The notes under the pieces were generated by a model that was given only the letters and a program-made list of their open reading frames with translations, was not told the DNA's origin and did no database searches. Shown here piece by piece: positions 16,405-24,634 of a DNA stretch of 39,983 bases. The stretch comes from Kangiellaceae bacterium (GTDB taxonomy: Bacteria > Pseudomonadota > Gammaproteobacteria > Enterobacterales > Kangiellaceae): the NCBI GenBank assembly GCA_019090895.1, contig JAHRVB010000035.1:1-39983 (forward strand), in the 5' to 3' direction. The position numbers and the translations under genes are program-made. Within the stretch, counting starts at the first letter, position 1. Every line of letters starts with the position of its first letter.

Positions 16405-18666
16405 ATGAACGAACATATAACTTCACATACTGACAATCACAACGCCAAGCTGGTGGAGCAGGCGGAGAAGTACCAATTACTTTTCGACGGAGCTGTAGAA
16501 AGTATTTTATTACTCGATGATGGCCAGTTTATCGACTGCAATCCAAGCGCTCTGGATATTTTTGGTTGTACCAGAGACCAAATAATTCATTCAAACCTCG
16601 CTCAGTTTTCTTCCACCTTCCAAACGGATGGCCGAGATTCAAAAGATAAAGCTAGCGAACTCACTGCCGCAGCTCTCAAGGGGCAAGTCCAAGTTTTCGA
16701 GTGGACTAATATTCGATTAAACGGACAGCAGTTCGAATCTGAAATTTCTCTTAACGCAATTGCTATAGGCAACCATTCAAAAGTTTTGATGACCATTCGA
16801 AATATTGATGCCCGTAAGACGACAGAGAGGAAGCTGGCTCACTCTAGGAAACGATTATTGAGGCAGAACAACAGTTTTAAACTAATAAATGACCTGTCCA
16901 ACCGATTAATCGGTAACCACTCGTTTCAGGCTATCGCTGACAAAACTATAGAAGCGCTGTTAGTAGTAACCGAAACAACCCATGCTGCAATCTACTTTGT
17001 AGACAGTAAATCAGAGTCTCTCAAATTAATGGCCACCAGTGGATTTGATAGCGAGACTGTTAAGAAAACCATGCAAGAGTCAATTAAAGAAGGGATCACC
17101 GGTGTTTCCCTTGCAAAAAATGAAATCCAATTTAGCCCCGATTTTAGTAAAGACAATCGCATTGACGATGAAGTCAAAACAGCTCTTATTACCAATAATC
17201 TCTGGTCGGGAGTTGCCATCCCTTTAAGTTATCAAGGTGAATTGTTTGGTTGTATCAATCTTGGATACGGCTCTATAAAAGGTTACAAAGCGATCGAGAA
17301 AGAAACGCTGGATGTCATTCATAATACAGTTTCCCAAGCATTGGCAAATGCGCATAAAATGAAAGATTTGGACGATATGGCTCACCATGATTCTTTAACC
17401 GGTTTAGCTAATCGATTGCAGTTTCATAGCCAATTTGAGCAAAAGAAAAAAAATCCTAAGTACCTATCTGCAGCATTACTTTTGCTTGATCTCGATCGTT
17501 TCAAAGAAATTAATGACACCTTAGGACATCACACTGGCGATATTCTACTTCAAAAAATAGGCCCTAGACTCAATCAAGTCTTCGCAGGTCATAAAATAAT
17601 GATCAGTCGCTTAGGTGGTGATGAGTTTATTGTTCTAATTGATAATATATCTGACGATCGAGTAATCAATCTCTACGCCCATACCTTGCTTACCAGTCTT
17701 CGTGAACCATTCGAAATTAACTCGATGATGCTAGAAATTGATGCGAGTATTGGCATTGCCAAATTTCCACAAGACGGAAACGATAGCCACGCTTTGCTTC
17801 GTTCTGCCGACGTTGCTATGTATGGAGCAAAACAAAGAGGTGGTGGGATAAGGGCTTACAATGTTGATGATGATAAACACACTCCCGAAAGATTAGCGTT
17901 GATAGCCGAATTGAACTCTGCTGTAAGAGACAACCAACTTGAACTCCATTATCAACCAAAAATCGACCTATCCAGCGGTAAAGCCTGTGGGTTTGAAGCG
18001 TTGGTCAGATGGCGACATCCAGATAAAGGATTATTATTCCCGGATAAATTCATTCCTCTGGCAGAAATGAGCAACTCTATCCATCAAATGACGGAATCTG
18101 TTTTGAATATGGCCCTCAAACAACAAAGTCAATGGTATAAGAGTGGATATCCGCTTCCAGTTGCCATTAATCTCTCAGCCAGAAATTTAATTGATGAACG
18201 TTGTCTTTATTTTATCAAAACAGCGCTTGCTAAGTACGATATTCCTCCCAACATGTTAGAGCTTGAAATAACTGAAACAGCATTGATGCAAGATCCTGAT
18301 AAAGCAGCTGAAATTTTAAACAAAATATCGGCCCTTGGAGTAAAGCTCTCACTCGATGACTTTGGTACAGGATATTCGTCTCTTGCATACTTAAGACGAC
18401 TACCCATTAATGTGCTTAAAATCGACCGTGAATTCGTCAAAGAGATGCTATCTCGCACGCAAGATTCGATAATAATCAATTCAACAATCACATTAGCCCA
18501 TAATCTCCGACTTCAAGTTGTCGCCGAAGGAGTTGAAGATTTTCCAACGTTAAGACGACTTAGAAAAATGGGGTGTGATTTTGCTCAGGGTTACTACACC
18601 TGCAAACCTAAATCGTGGCACGAAATTGAAGCTTGGCTAAAAGGTAAACCCGAATTTTTCACCTAA
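16405..18666 (+). CDS. PAS-GAF-GGDEF-EAL cyclic-di-GMP turnover protein
   Basis: A cytoplasmic dual-domain c-di-GMP protein of 753 residues with no membrane segment. Domains in order: PAS (about 22-140, YQLLFDGAVESILLLDDG...), GAF (about 165-315), GGDEF (about 325-485) with an intact RLGGDEF at 402-408, and EAL (about 500-745). The EAL domain has GFEALVRW at 529, NLSARNL, ELEITETAL, SLDDFGTGYSSLAYL, LKIDREFV and AEGVED. Both catalytic domains keep their key residues, so it could make and break c-di-GMP. The RxxD inhibitory site normally five residues before GGDEF is absent. Signals are probably soluble ligands or redox. It overlaps the next gene by one base, so the two are co-translated. Confidence 0.93.
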   Translation: MNEHITSHTDNHNAKLVEQAEKYQLLFDGAVESILLLDDGQFIDCNPSALDIFGCTRDQIIHSNLAQFSSTFQTDGRDSKDKASELTAAALKGQVQVFEWTNIRLNGQQFESEISLNAIAIGNHSKVLMTIRNIDARKTTERKLAHSRKRLLRQNNSFKLINDLSNRLIGNHSFQAIADKTIEALLVVTETTHAAIYFVDSKSESLKLMATSGFDSETVKKTMQESIKEGITGVSLAKNEIQFSPDFSKDNRIDDEVKTALITNNLWSGVAIPLSYQGELFGCINLGYGSIKGYKAIEKETLDVIHNTVSQALANAHKMKDLDDMAHHDSLTGLANRLQFHSQFEQKKKNPKYLSAALLLLDLDRFKEINDTLGHHTGDILLQKIGPRLNQVFAGHKIMISRLGGDEFIVLIDNISDDRVINLYAHTLLTSLREPFEINSMMLEIDASIGIAKFPQDGNDSHALLRSADVAMYGAKQRGGGIRAYNVDDDKHTPERLALIAELNSAVRDNQLELHYQPKIDLSSGKACGFEALVRWRHPDKGLLFPDKFIPLAEMSNSIHQMTESVLNMALKQQSQWYKSGYPLPVAINLSARNLIDERCLYFIKTALAKYDIPPNMLELEITETALMQDPDKAAEILNKISALGVKLSLDDFGTGYSSLAYLRRLPINVLKIDREFVKEMLSRTQDSIIINSTITLAHNLRLQVVAEGVEDFPTLRRLRKMGCDFAQGYYTCKPKSWHEIEAWLKGKPEFFT

Positions 18667-18968
18667 TGTTACATATCCTTGTTCCGCTCATTATCGCTCT
18701 TTCTTTTTTTAGAAAACGATGGAAAACCGCATTTGTCATTATGATGGCTACAATGATTATTGATGCCGATCATATTTTAGCGAATCCTATCTACCAGCCG
18801 AATCGATGTAGTATCGGATTTCATCCATTACATACTATAATACCAATCACATTTTATTTTTTAGTATGTTTCATTTCAAAAATTCGGTTGATTGGCATTG
18901 GCTTAATCATTCATATCGTATTAGATTCGATCGATTGTCAACTGACCAACGGAATATGGACCACTTAA
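18666..18968 (+). CDS. DUF6122 family small membrane protein
   Basis: A 100-residue protein with about three or four hydrophobic segments (LHILVPLIIALSF, AFVIMMATMI, IIPITFYFLVCF, IGIGLIIHIVL). Polar motifs are IDADHI, NRCSIGFHPLHT, and the HIVLDSID region. These match what I remember of DUF6122, a family related in pattern to the YdjM/DUF457 membrane-bound putative metal-dependent hydrolases. The Asp and His residues could form a metal site in the membrane. Function is unknown. Its ATG uses the last A of the upstream TAA stop codon, so it is translationally coupled to the GGDEF-EAL gene. Confidence 0.75.
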   Translation: MLHILVPLIIALSFFRKRWKTAFVIMMATMIIDADHILANPIYQPNRCSIGFHPLHTIIPITFYFLVCFISKIRLIGIGLIIHIVLDSIDCQLTNGIWTT

Positions 18969-18988
18969 TTTAATCGAGTAAACAAAAC

Positions 18989-19522
18989 ATGTCCAAGTCA
19001 AAATTTTTACTACCTTTGTTAATACTATTTGTTGCTGCGTGTAGCGATCACGCTACAGACAAGTACTTTTATGAATCTAAAAACTATCCAGAGTTTTCAA
19101 TTGTAGAACTTAAATGGGATGGTCTTTCGCTAACTAACGAAATTAGAAAACATTCCGCGATAGCAAAGACTCGAAATCAAAAAGTATTTCTACAGATGAC
19201 AGGTGAATGGTGCAGCCCTTGTAAACGCCTAAGAAAGAAAACTGAAAAGAACGCCTTAATGGAGGCATATAGAGGCACATACGTTATTCGTATCGATTAC
19301 GACGAATGGGAAAACGATTTGGCCCAAATTGGACTTAATAAAGCGCCAGTTCCTAGCTTTTGGGAACTTGGGGAAAATAACATGGTAACTAGTCATTATA
19401 CTAATGGTAATCATTGGCCCGAAATTACTGCCGAAGTAATGGGACCAATATTGAAGCTGTATTTTTCAGGAGAAATAGGCGAACAAACTCTGGAAGCTCA
19501 AAAATTTAAAGTCAATAACTGA
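18989..19522 (+). CDS. Thioredoxin-like lipoprotein
   Basis: A 177-residue lipoprotein (MSKSKFLLPLLILFVAAC, lipidated cysteine at 18) with a thioredoxin fold. The redox motif is EWCSPC, with cysteines at 75 and 78, and the cis-proline is in APVPSFW. The pattern resembles DsbD-gamma or DUF255-like thioredoxins that handle disulfides in the periplasm. The residue after the lipidated Cys is Ser, with Asp at the following position, so outer-membrane sorting is expected. It is probably the third gene of the GGDEF-EAL transcription unit (20-base gap). It converges on the acetyltransferase gene with only five bases between the stops. Confidence 0.85.
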   Translation: MSKSKFLLPLLILFVAACSDHATDKYFYESKNYPEFSIVELKWDGLSLTNEIRKHSAIAKTRNQKVFLQMTGEWCSPCKRLRKKTEKNALMEAYRGTYVIRIDYDEWENDLAQIGLNKAPVPSFWELGENNMVTSHYTNGNHWPEITAEVMGPILKLYFSGEIGEQTLEAQKFKVNN

Positions 19523-19527
19523 CTCGT

Positions 19528-20025
19528 CTATCTCAACCATGCCATAGGGATATCTATTTCGAATTCTCCTTGCCTATTCTTAACTCGAGATTCAAACTTT
19601 CCTTCGACTCGAAATCCAAGCGATTGATAAAACTCAATTGCTTTCCGATTCGATTCTTTTGCAAATAATTCAATACGGAGAATTTTTGGCATCTTACTAA
19701 TTACCGTAGACATCAAGTTTTCAAATAATTGACGGCCCACACCAAGCCCTTGAGAACTAGGATCAACGGCAATCGTCAAAGAAGAAAGCAGATGCGAAAA
19801 GCAAGACTCTGGAGGCGAATAACAATGAATTTCCCCTAGAACTTGACTATCTCTAACGGCAACAAAGCTTAAACCACACGCTAGGCTCCTTTTCACAAAA
19901 TCGGAAATATAGTGTTCATCAATCTCTTTTTCTTCTCTCGCTAAGCCGCCGGTTAAAGCCGCCACTTTTTGATAGAGTGATTGTATCGCTACTATATCTT
20001 TAATGGTTGTTGTACGAATATTCAT
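19528..20025 (-). CDS. GNAT family N-acetyltransferase
   Basis: A 165-residue single-domain GNAT enzyme that would transfer an acetyl group from acetyl-CoA to an unknown amine. Motif A is LTIAVDPSSQGLGVGRQLFE, containing the Q-x-x-G-x-G pyrophosphate loop. Motif B follows as NRKAIEFYQSLGFRVEG. The C-terminal GEFEIDIPMAWL resembles the 'D...M...L' ending common in GNATs that act on small molecules. The start is ATG 20025 with a weak AAAG before it. It is the first gene on the minus strand past the SDR module and is separated from it by 27 bases, so read-through from the SDR gene is possible. Confidence 0.85.
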   Translation of the reverse strand: MNIRTTTIKDIVAIQSLYQKVAALTGGLAREEKEIDEHYISDFVKRSLACGLSFVAVRDSQVLGEIHCYSPPESCFSHLLSSLTIAVDPSSQGLGVGRQLFENLMSTVISKMPKILRIELFAKESNRKAIEFYQSLGFRVEGKFESRVKNRQGEFEIDIPMAWLR

Positions 20026-20052
20026 CTTTAGCTAACTCATCTTATAATATTA

Positions 20053-20823
20053 TTAACACAATACTCCGCCATCCACAGGAAGGCTTACACCAGTAATATA
20101 AGACGCGGCGTCTGATGCTAAGAATAAAAATGCTGGCGCAATCTCTTCTGGTTGTGCCATTCTTGCCATCGGGATCATTGGTAAAATCGAATTGAGCACT
20201 TTTTCGTTTTTAGTTAATGCTGAAGCAAATTTTGTATCCGTTAATCCGGGTAAAACAGCATTAACTCGAATCCCATATTTCGCAGTTTCTTTTGCCATAG
20301 ACGCCGTCATTGAAATGACTGCGGCTTTCGTAATTGAATAAATACCCTGCATTTGTCCCGGGATAACACCATTGATTGAAGCCGTATTAATGATGCTTCC
20401 TCCGCCGTTTTCCTTCATTATCTTTGCTGCAGCTTGGCTAATAGACAGGTAACCTTTGATATTCACATCAATTGTTTTGTCGACCATGGACTCAGGTGTA
20501 TCTATCAATTCACCATAGAAAGGGTTCGTTGCAGCATTATTGACTAAGATATCGATTGAGCTATATTTGGCCGTGACTTTTTGTAAGAATTCAGTGACCG
20601 ACTCAGTGTTTCCAATATGACAAGCTATACCTTCAACGTTTCCAGGTAAACCTTCCGCGTTAATTGTTTCCGCTAACTCATCTAAGGCTTCCTGACGGCG
20701 ACTAGAAATAATGACCTGAGCACCGTGTGCCGCAAAAAGTCTAGCAATTGCTTCACCGATTCCGCGGCTAGCACCAGTAATGATGGCTGTTTTTCCTGCG
20801 ATGTTGAATGTTTTATTATTCAT
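20053..20823 (-). CDS. Short-chain dehydrogenase/reductase (FabG-like)
   Basis: A 256-residue classical SDR that oxidises or reduces an alcohol/ketone with NAD(P). Visible: cofactor loop TGASRGIGEA (17-26), NNAAT (95-99), catalytic Ser149, Tyr162 and Lys166 (YSITKAA), and the C-terminal ASYITGVSLPVDGG. SRR after the second strand favours NADP(H). The start has AGAGGA 8 bases upstream. It is separated by 136 bases from the kinase gene upstream, and that gap holds a copy of half of the palindrome found at 23638. It may therefore have its own promoter under the same regulator. Substrate unknown; acyl-chain 3-hydroxy or secondary alcohols are likely from context. Confidence 0.9.
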   Translation of the reverse strand: MNNKTFNIAGKTAIITGASRGIGEAIARLFAAHGAQVIISSRRQEALDELAETINAEGLPGNVEGIACHIGNTESVTEFLQKVTAKYSSIDILVNNAATNPFYGELIDTPESMVDKTIDVNIKGYLSISQAAAKIMKENGGGSIINTASINGVIPGQMQGIYSITKAAVISMTASMAKETAKYGIRVNAVLPGLTDTKFASALTKNEKVLNSILPMIPMARMAQPEEIAPAFLFLASDAASYITGVSLPVDGGVLC

Positions 20824-20910
20824 GAGTGGATTCCTCTGTTTGATTCAATTTTTGATTAATAACATTTCGTACTGACCGTTTTTTTGGTGATCGCTTGTTA
20901 CTCTTATTCA

Positions 20911-20922
20911 CAATAACGAACG
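20911..20922. promoter_or_regulatory. Half-site copy of the TetR-type operator
   Basis: CAATAACGAACG is identical to bases 23634-23645, which cover the left arm of the palindrome in the divergent promoter. It lies about 90 bases upstream of the SDR start codon on the minus strand. Only one arm is present here. A 12-base exact match upstream of a gene in the same cluster suggests a shared regulator. Confidence 0.4.
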
Positions 20923-20959
20923 CCGTCATATTTACTCGTCTGGGAGAGTGAATTTATAA

Positions 20960-22024
20960 TTATTCTTGAATACAATGTTCACACTGTGACAACAGAATTT
21001 TGACCAGCTGGCCGAAATCTTTGAATTTTGGATTATCCGTTTGCCCGTGGTAAAATCGATAATAGATTTGTTGGATGATCACTGCCAATCGAAATAGTCC
21101 AAAAACATAATACGGAGTAAAATCGACGGGCGTGATCCCTCTCAACTGACAATAATAATTGGTAATTTGTTGACGAGTAAACATTCCTTCCAAATGAGTC
21201 GGCATCATTCTAAGTGCTTGTAGATGTGCAGGGTCTGTAGCTTCAACCCAGTAAGCCAGAGTACACCCCAAGTCTAAGAGCGGATCGCCTAAAGTAGCCA
21301 TTTCCCAGTCCAAAACGCCGATAATGGATTCGGTATTTTCACTGTCCAAAATTAAATTATCGAACTTGTAGTCGTTATGGATCAGAGATTGGTGACCAGA
21401 ATCATAATTTAGGTTTTTCTTTAACCATTGATAGACTTGGTGACTATCGGGGACATCATCGGTTTTAGCTTTCTGATATCTTCCTTGCCATCCTTCCAGT
21501 TGGCGCTCAACATAGCCTTCAGGTTTACCTAGAGATGCAATTTCAGGATTATTAATATCGACCTGATGCAACTCAACCAGTCCTTTAACAAAATTTTCAC
21601 ACAATGTTGCATGAGTCGATGGCTCCATCTCAACGGGTAGATTCCTGTCGACACCTAACCCTTTTATTTGCTCCATCAAAAAAAATTTCTCTCCGAGTAT
21701 ACTTTCATCATCGCAAACTAAAATAGGTTTAGGCGATAACGAATAAACGCGACTTACTTGTTGGAGCATATGATGTTCTCGAACCATATCGTGGGCCGAT
21801 TTTGCTTTGGTGCCTTTCGGTGGTCGACGCAAGATCATTGATAACTCACCGCTGGTCAAAAGGTAAGTTAAATTCGATGCTCCACCCGCAAATTGTTTAA
21901 CATGATACTTGTCAGACTGAATAAAATCAGGCAGTGTTCGATTGAGGAATATAGCGAGTTTATCTAAATCGAATTGGTCTGATTTTCTAGTTTCTTGACT
22001 ATAGTTATGATTGCTCGAAGTCAT
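20960..22024 (-). CDS. APH-fold phosphotransferase (ACAD10/LvaA-like kinase)
   Basis: A 354-residue kinase-fold protein of the aminoglycoside phosphotransferase superfamily, in the branch usually found next to acyl-CoA dehydrogenases. It opens with FAGGASNLTYLLTSG and LRRPPKG, has the Brenner catalytic motif HNDYKFDN at 216-223 and the metal-binding LDWEMATLGDPLLDLG from 238. A characterised relative, LvaA of Pseudomonas putida, phosphorylates 4-hydroxyacyl-CoA during levulinate breakdown, and human ACAD10/11 carry the same domain. The likely substrate is a hydroxyacyl-CoA rather than an antibiotic. The start has GGAG 5 bases upstream, and the gene lies 10 bases after the TetR gene, in one operon. 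Confidence 0.85.
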   Translation of the reverse strand: MTSSNHNYSQETRKSDQFDLDKLAIFLNRTLPDFIQSDKYHVKQFAGGASNLTYLLTSGELSMILRRPPKGTKAKSAHDMVREHHMLQQVSRVYSLSPKPILVCDDESILGEKFFLMEQIKGLGVDRNLPVEMEPSTHATLCENFVKGLVELHQVDINNPEIASLGKPEGYVERQLEGWQGRYQKAKTDDVPDSHQVYQWLKKNLNYDSGHQSLIHNDYKFDNLILDSENTESIIGVLDWEMATLGDPLLDLGCTLAYWVEATDPAHLQALRMMPTHLEGMFTRQQITNYYCQLRGITPVDFTPYYVFGLFRLAVIIQQIYYRFYHGQTDNPKFKDFGQLVKILLSQCEHCIQE

Positions 22025-22034
22025 ATTTTCTCCG

Positions 22035-22751
22035 TTACCTTTTTTCTATCATTTTGTTAATCATTTGTTCGATGAACTGAATATACTGCTCGCAGGTGAC
22101 TTTTCCTTGCCTATACGTAGTTCGTTTTACATACCAATTCTGCAATAAACTCTTGATTGATAATCCCATTAAGAAACGGTCGACCGATGCAAACTCGTTC
22201 AACCGCTCACCATCACTAATAATCTTCTCCAACCATTGCTCAGAATTTAATTCGTTTTTCATCGCTAGTTTCTTATTTGCCCGGCTGAGATGCTTTGTTT
22301 CCATGAATGCAAAAAAGAACCAGTCATGTAAACACTCGGTGATAAAAACATGGCCTCTTATAAAACGCTGAAGTCGTTCTCGAGCTGACTTTATTGAGTT
22401 AGATAAATCGGGAATGCAAAGATTAAAGATATGAGGTAGAAACTGATGGATCATTTCGGCTAACTGGCCTTTACTTCCAATGTAAGTATAGAGACTTCCC
22501 ATACTCATATTTGTTTCTCGACTCAAATCCCGAAGACTCATCAGAGTAAAACCCTTTTGATTGGACAGCTTAAAAGTCGCCTGAATAATAATTTTGAGCT
22601 TTTCGATAGCGACATTTTGTTTTTGAACTTGAATTTTATCTTTATGCAGCTGATAAAAACTCAGCCAAATTTCTTGTTCGCTAATTGGAACGGATGAGCG
22701 GAATAGATTAAAATCATTCTCACCAAGCCAATGTGCTTGATCCCCATCCAT
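22035..22751 (-). CDS. TetR/AcrR family transcriptional regulator
   Basis: A 238-residue regulator with the helix-turn-helix at about residues 48-95 (IIQATFKLSNQKGFTLMSLR...MSMGSLYTYIGSKGQLAEMI). An all-helical ligand-binding domain follows. It has an unusual ~45-residue N-terminal extension before the first DNA-binding helix, so either the true start is later or the extension is real; no clear ribosome binding site decides. It lies inside an operon with the phosphatase and the kinase. The obvious target is the palindrome at 23638-23655 that separates this operon from the divergent SDR gene. The ligand may be an acyl-CoA, inferred from neighbours only. Confidence 0.9.
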   Translation of the reverse strand: MDGDQAHWLGENDFNLFRSSVPISEQEIWLSFYQLHKDKIQVQKQNVAIEKLKIIIQATFKLSNQKGFTLMSLRDLSRETNMSMGSLYTYIGSKGQLAEMIHQFLPHIFNLCIPDLSNSIKSARERLQRFIRGHVFITECLHDWFFFAFMETKHLSRANKKLAMKNELNSEQWLEKIISDGERLNEFASVDRFLMGLSIKSLLQNWYVKRTTYRQGKVTCEQYIQFIEQMINKMIEKR

Positions 22752-22787
22752 TTCAATAACTGCCCATCAGTAAGTGCATTTTTATAG

Positions 22788-23528
22788 CTACTTCCGCGTT
22801 ATTAGTCGTCGATCATTTTGCACAATCAACGGACTGATATTATTGAAACACAGTAGCTGAGCACTAACTCGCTGGTCCGAATTATTTTCCTCCTCTCCTG
22901 GAGTTGCAGGTAATAACCTTAAATCAGTGAGGCTTGTATTATTAATCGTCAAATTGATATCAGCGAACCGACCTTGGTCGATTTGCATAATTAACTGCAA
23001 TGCAAGCGTTATCAATCCACCAGAAGTTACAACCGCTATTTTGTCGCTAGCCACATAACGGCTAGTCATTTCGTTGAAAAAGCCAACCACCCGTTGATGA
23101 AAAGTCTGCCAAGATTCAAACGGACAACTAGCGTCTGTTTGCCATGCGTTTATGAGCGCTTTAAACACGAATTCAAAGTGCTGATTGTTGAAGAACCAGT
23201 TCTCTTTACCGTTGATGACGGTTTCTAATTCCACTGAAGTCTTCGCGACTATAGGCAAATAATGCTTTACCAAATTCTCGCTATCGAATTCATTGAGTCC
23301 GCTATTAAGCGTGAGAGGATGTTGATGCTGCATCCCCTTCGCAATAATTTGTGCAGTTTCTAACTGTCGAGATAGCTCGCCATGAAGAATATCATCAAAT
23401 TGTAAACCAGATTTAGCGAAATACTCACCGACAGCTGCTGCTTGCAACTTGCCAAGATCAGATAGCACATCATAGTTCTTCGCACCAAAACTCGCTTGGC
23501 CGTGGCGGATTAAAGTTATTTTGCACAT
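22788..23528 (-). CDS. Histidine phosphatase superfamily protein with altered second His site
   Basis: A 246-residue phosphoglycerate-mutase-fold phosphatase. The N-terminal nucleophile motif LIRHGQAS places the phosphorylated His at residue 9, and ELSRQLETAQ supplies a phosphate-binding Arg. The second catalytic His, normally in a [T/S]HGG motif, is replaced here: residues 168-171 read TSGG. I recall the same variant in other histidine phosphatases encoded beside APH-fold kinases, so it may define a subgroup. It is the first gene of the minus-strand operon and starts at ATG 23528 opposite the SDR gene. The substrate is unknown; a phosphorylated acyl compound made by the neighbouring kinase is an inference. 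Confidence 0.85.
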   Translation of the reverse strand: MCKITLIRHGQASFGAKNYDVLSDLGKLQAAAVGEYFAKSGLQFDDILHGELSRQLETAQIIAKGMQHQHPLTLNSGLNEFDSENLVKHYLPIVAKTSVELETVINGKENWFFNNQHFEFVFKALINAWQTDASCPFESWQTFHQRVVGFFNEMTSRYVASDKIAVVTSGGLITLALQLIMQIDQGRFADINLTINNTSLTDLRLLPATPGEEENNSDQRVSAQLLCFNNISPLIVQNDRRLITRK

Positions 23529-23637
23529 TATTGAATTCTATTTATTAAGAAATCGAGTTTGTTTTTATACATAACAACCTCAGATAACCGTATTAACGTG
23601 CCGGATACAATACGACAGCTATGACGCAAAAGTCAAT

Positions 23638-23655
23638 AACGAACGAGCGTTCGTT
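23638..23655. promoter_or_regulatory. 18-bp palindrome, probable TetR operator
   Basis: AACGAACGAGCGTTCGTT has perfect 8-base arms around a 2-base centre. It lies in the 208-base gap between the phosphatase-TetR-kinase operon and the divergent SDR gene, just upstream of a TTGATT -35 element. Length, symmetry and location are typical of operators bound by TetR dimers. The regulator is inferred to be the one encoded at 22035-22751. Confidence 0.75.
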
Positions 23656-23660
23656 TTAAT

Positions 23661-23689
23661 TTGATTCCGATTAGTGTAAGGTATATAGC
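23661..23689 (+). promoter_or_regulatory. Sigma-70 type promoter for the plus-strand SDR gene
   Basis: TTGATT (23661-23666) and TATAGC (23684-23689) with a 17-base spacer. The operator palindrome ends six bases before the -35. The predicted transcript starts about 40 bases before the GTG start codon. Confidence 0.45.
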
Positions 23690-23736
23690 TACTCTCGGCT
23701 CAAAATAAGTCCCCATCAATCCAAAGGAGCGTACTT

Positions 23737-24561
23737 GTGTTAACGCGTTTTAAACATCAAAGTGTATTAATCACTGGCGGCGCTAGCGGTTTAGGTAAGG
23801 CTATCGTTGAAAAATTCGCCCAGCTTAAATGGAAAATTGCAGTCGTTGATATCAATTTGGACGGCGCAGAAAATGTAGCAGAGGAAGCGAACAAAAATGG
23901 CGCTACAGCGATCCCTTTCTATTGTGACATCGCTAAGGATGATGATTTTAAGGTTATTGCCAGTCAAATCAAAGAGAAATGGGGTGGGCTCGACATCATA
24001 ATCAACAATGCAGGCGTAGCCACAACAGGCATGATGGTTGACTGTACGCCTGCTCAATGGCAAAGAGCAATTAATCTCAATTTAAACAGTGTTTTTAGAG
24101 GGTGCCATTATTGGTTGCCATTACTTCCCGAAAGTGGACCGGGGCATGTGGTTAACACCGCCTCTTTTGCCGGTATTGCGCAAGCGCCCAGCATGATGTC
24201 TTATAACGTTAGTAAAGCAGGTGTGATTGCGTTAAGTGAAACTCTTCGAGCGGAATTGGGTTATCGAAAAATTGGTGTCACGGCCTTGTGCCCAGCGTTC
24301 TTCAAAACTAACTTACTAGATTCTATGACACCAGGAGAAGAGGGTGTAAAACCGTTAGTAAAAAAATGGATGGAAAATTCGAAAGTTACCGCTGAGGATG
24401 TCGCAATGGATGCGCTCAATGGCATAGAAAAAAATCAACTTATGGTGATTAGCCACGAATACGCTCGTAAGGCCTATCGATTCAAACGTTTCTTTCCTAA
24501 TCAATATATGAAGAAAATGATTGCTAGCGTCCCGAAACTATTGACTAGCCGTTACAAGTAA
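23737..24561 (+). CDS. Short-chain dehydrogenase/reductase
   Basis: A 274-residue classical SDR. Cofactor loop TGGASGLGKA (13-22), Asp38 at the end of the second strand (VVDIN) favouring NAD(H), NNAG (90-93), and catalytic Ser143, Tyr156 and Lys160 (YNVSKAG). A C-terminal extension (YARKAYRFKRFFPNQYMKKM) is rich in basic and aromatic residues, which suggests membrane association, as in several SDRs that handle lipids. The start is GTG 23737 with a perfect AAGGAG 7 bases upstream. It is the first gene to the right of the palindrome and so is likely controlled by the TetR protein. Substrate unknown. Confidence 0.9.
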   Translation: MLTRFKHQSVLITGGASGLGKAIVEKFAQLKWKIAVVDINLDGAENVAEEANKNGATAIPFYCDIAKDDDFKVIASQIKEKWGGLDIIINNAGVATTGMMVDCTPAQWQRAINLNLNSVFRGCHYWLPLLPESGPGHVVNTASFAGIAQAPSMMSYNVSKAGVIALSETLRAELGYRKIGVTALCPAFFKTNLLDSMTPGEEGVKPLVKKWMENSKVTAEDVAMDALNGIEKNQLMVISHEYARKAYRFKRFFPNQYMKKMIASVPKLLTSRYK

Positions 24562-24634
24562 CAACTCAGAACACTATTGATTTGATACTTTTAATTTTTA
24601 TGAATGAGAGCAAACATTATGTGGGAGCAAATTT

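Noticed and set aside
20960..22024. Aminoglycoside resistance kinase
   Set aside because: The fold is shared, but the sequence belongs to the acyl-CoA-dehydrogenase-associated branch and lies among lipid-type oxidoreductases.
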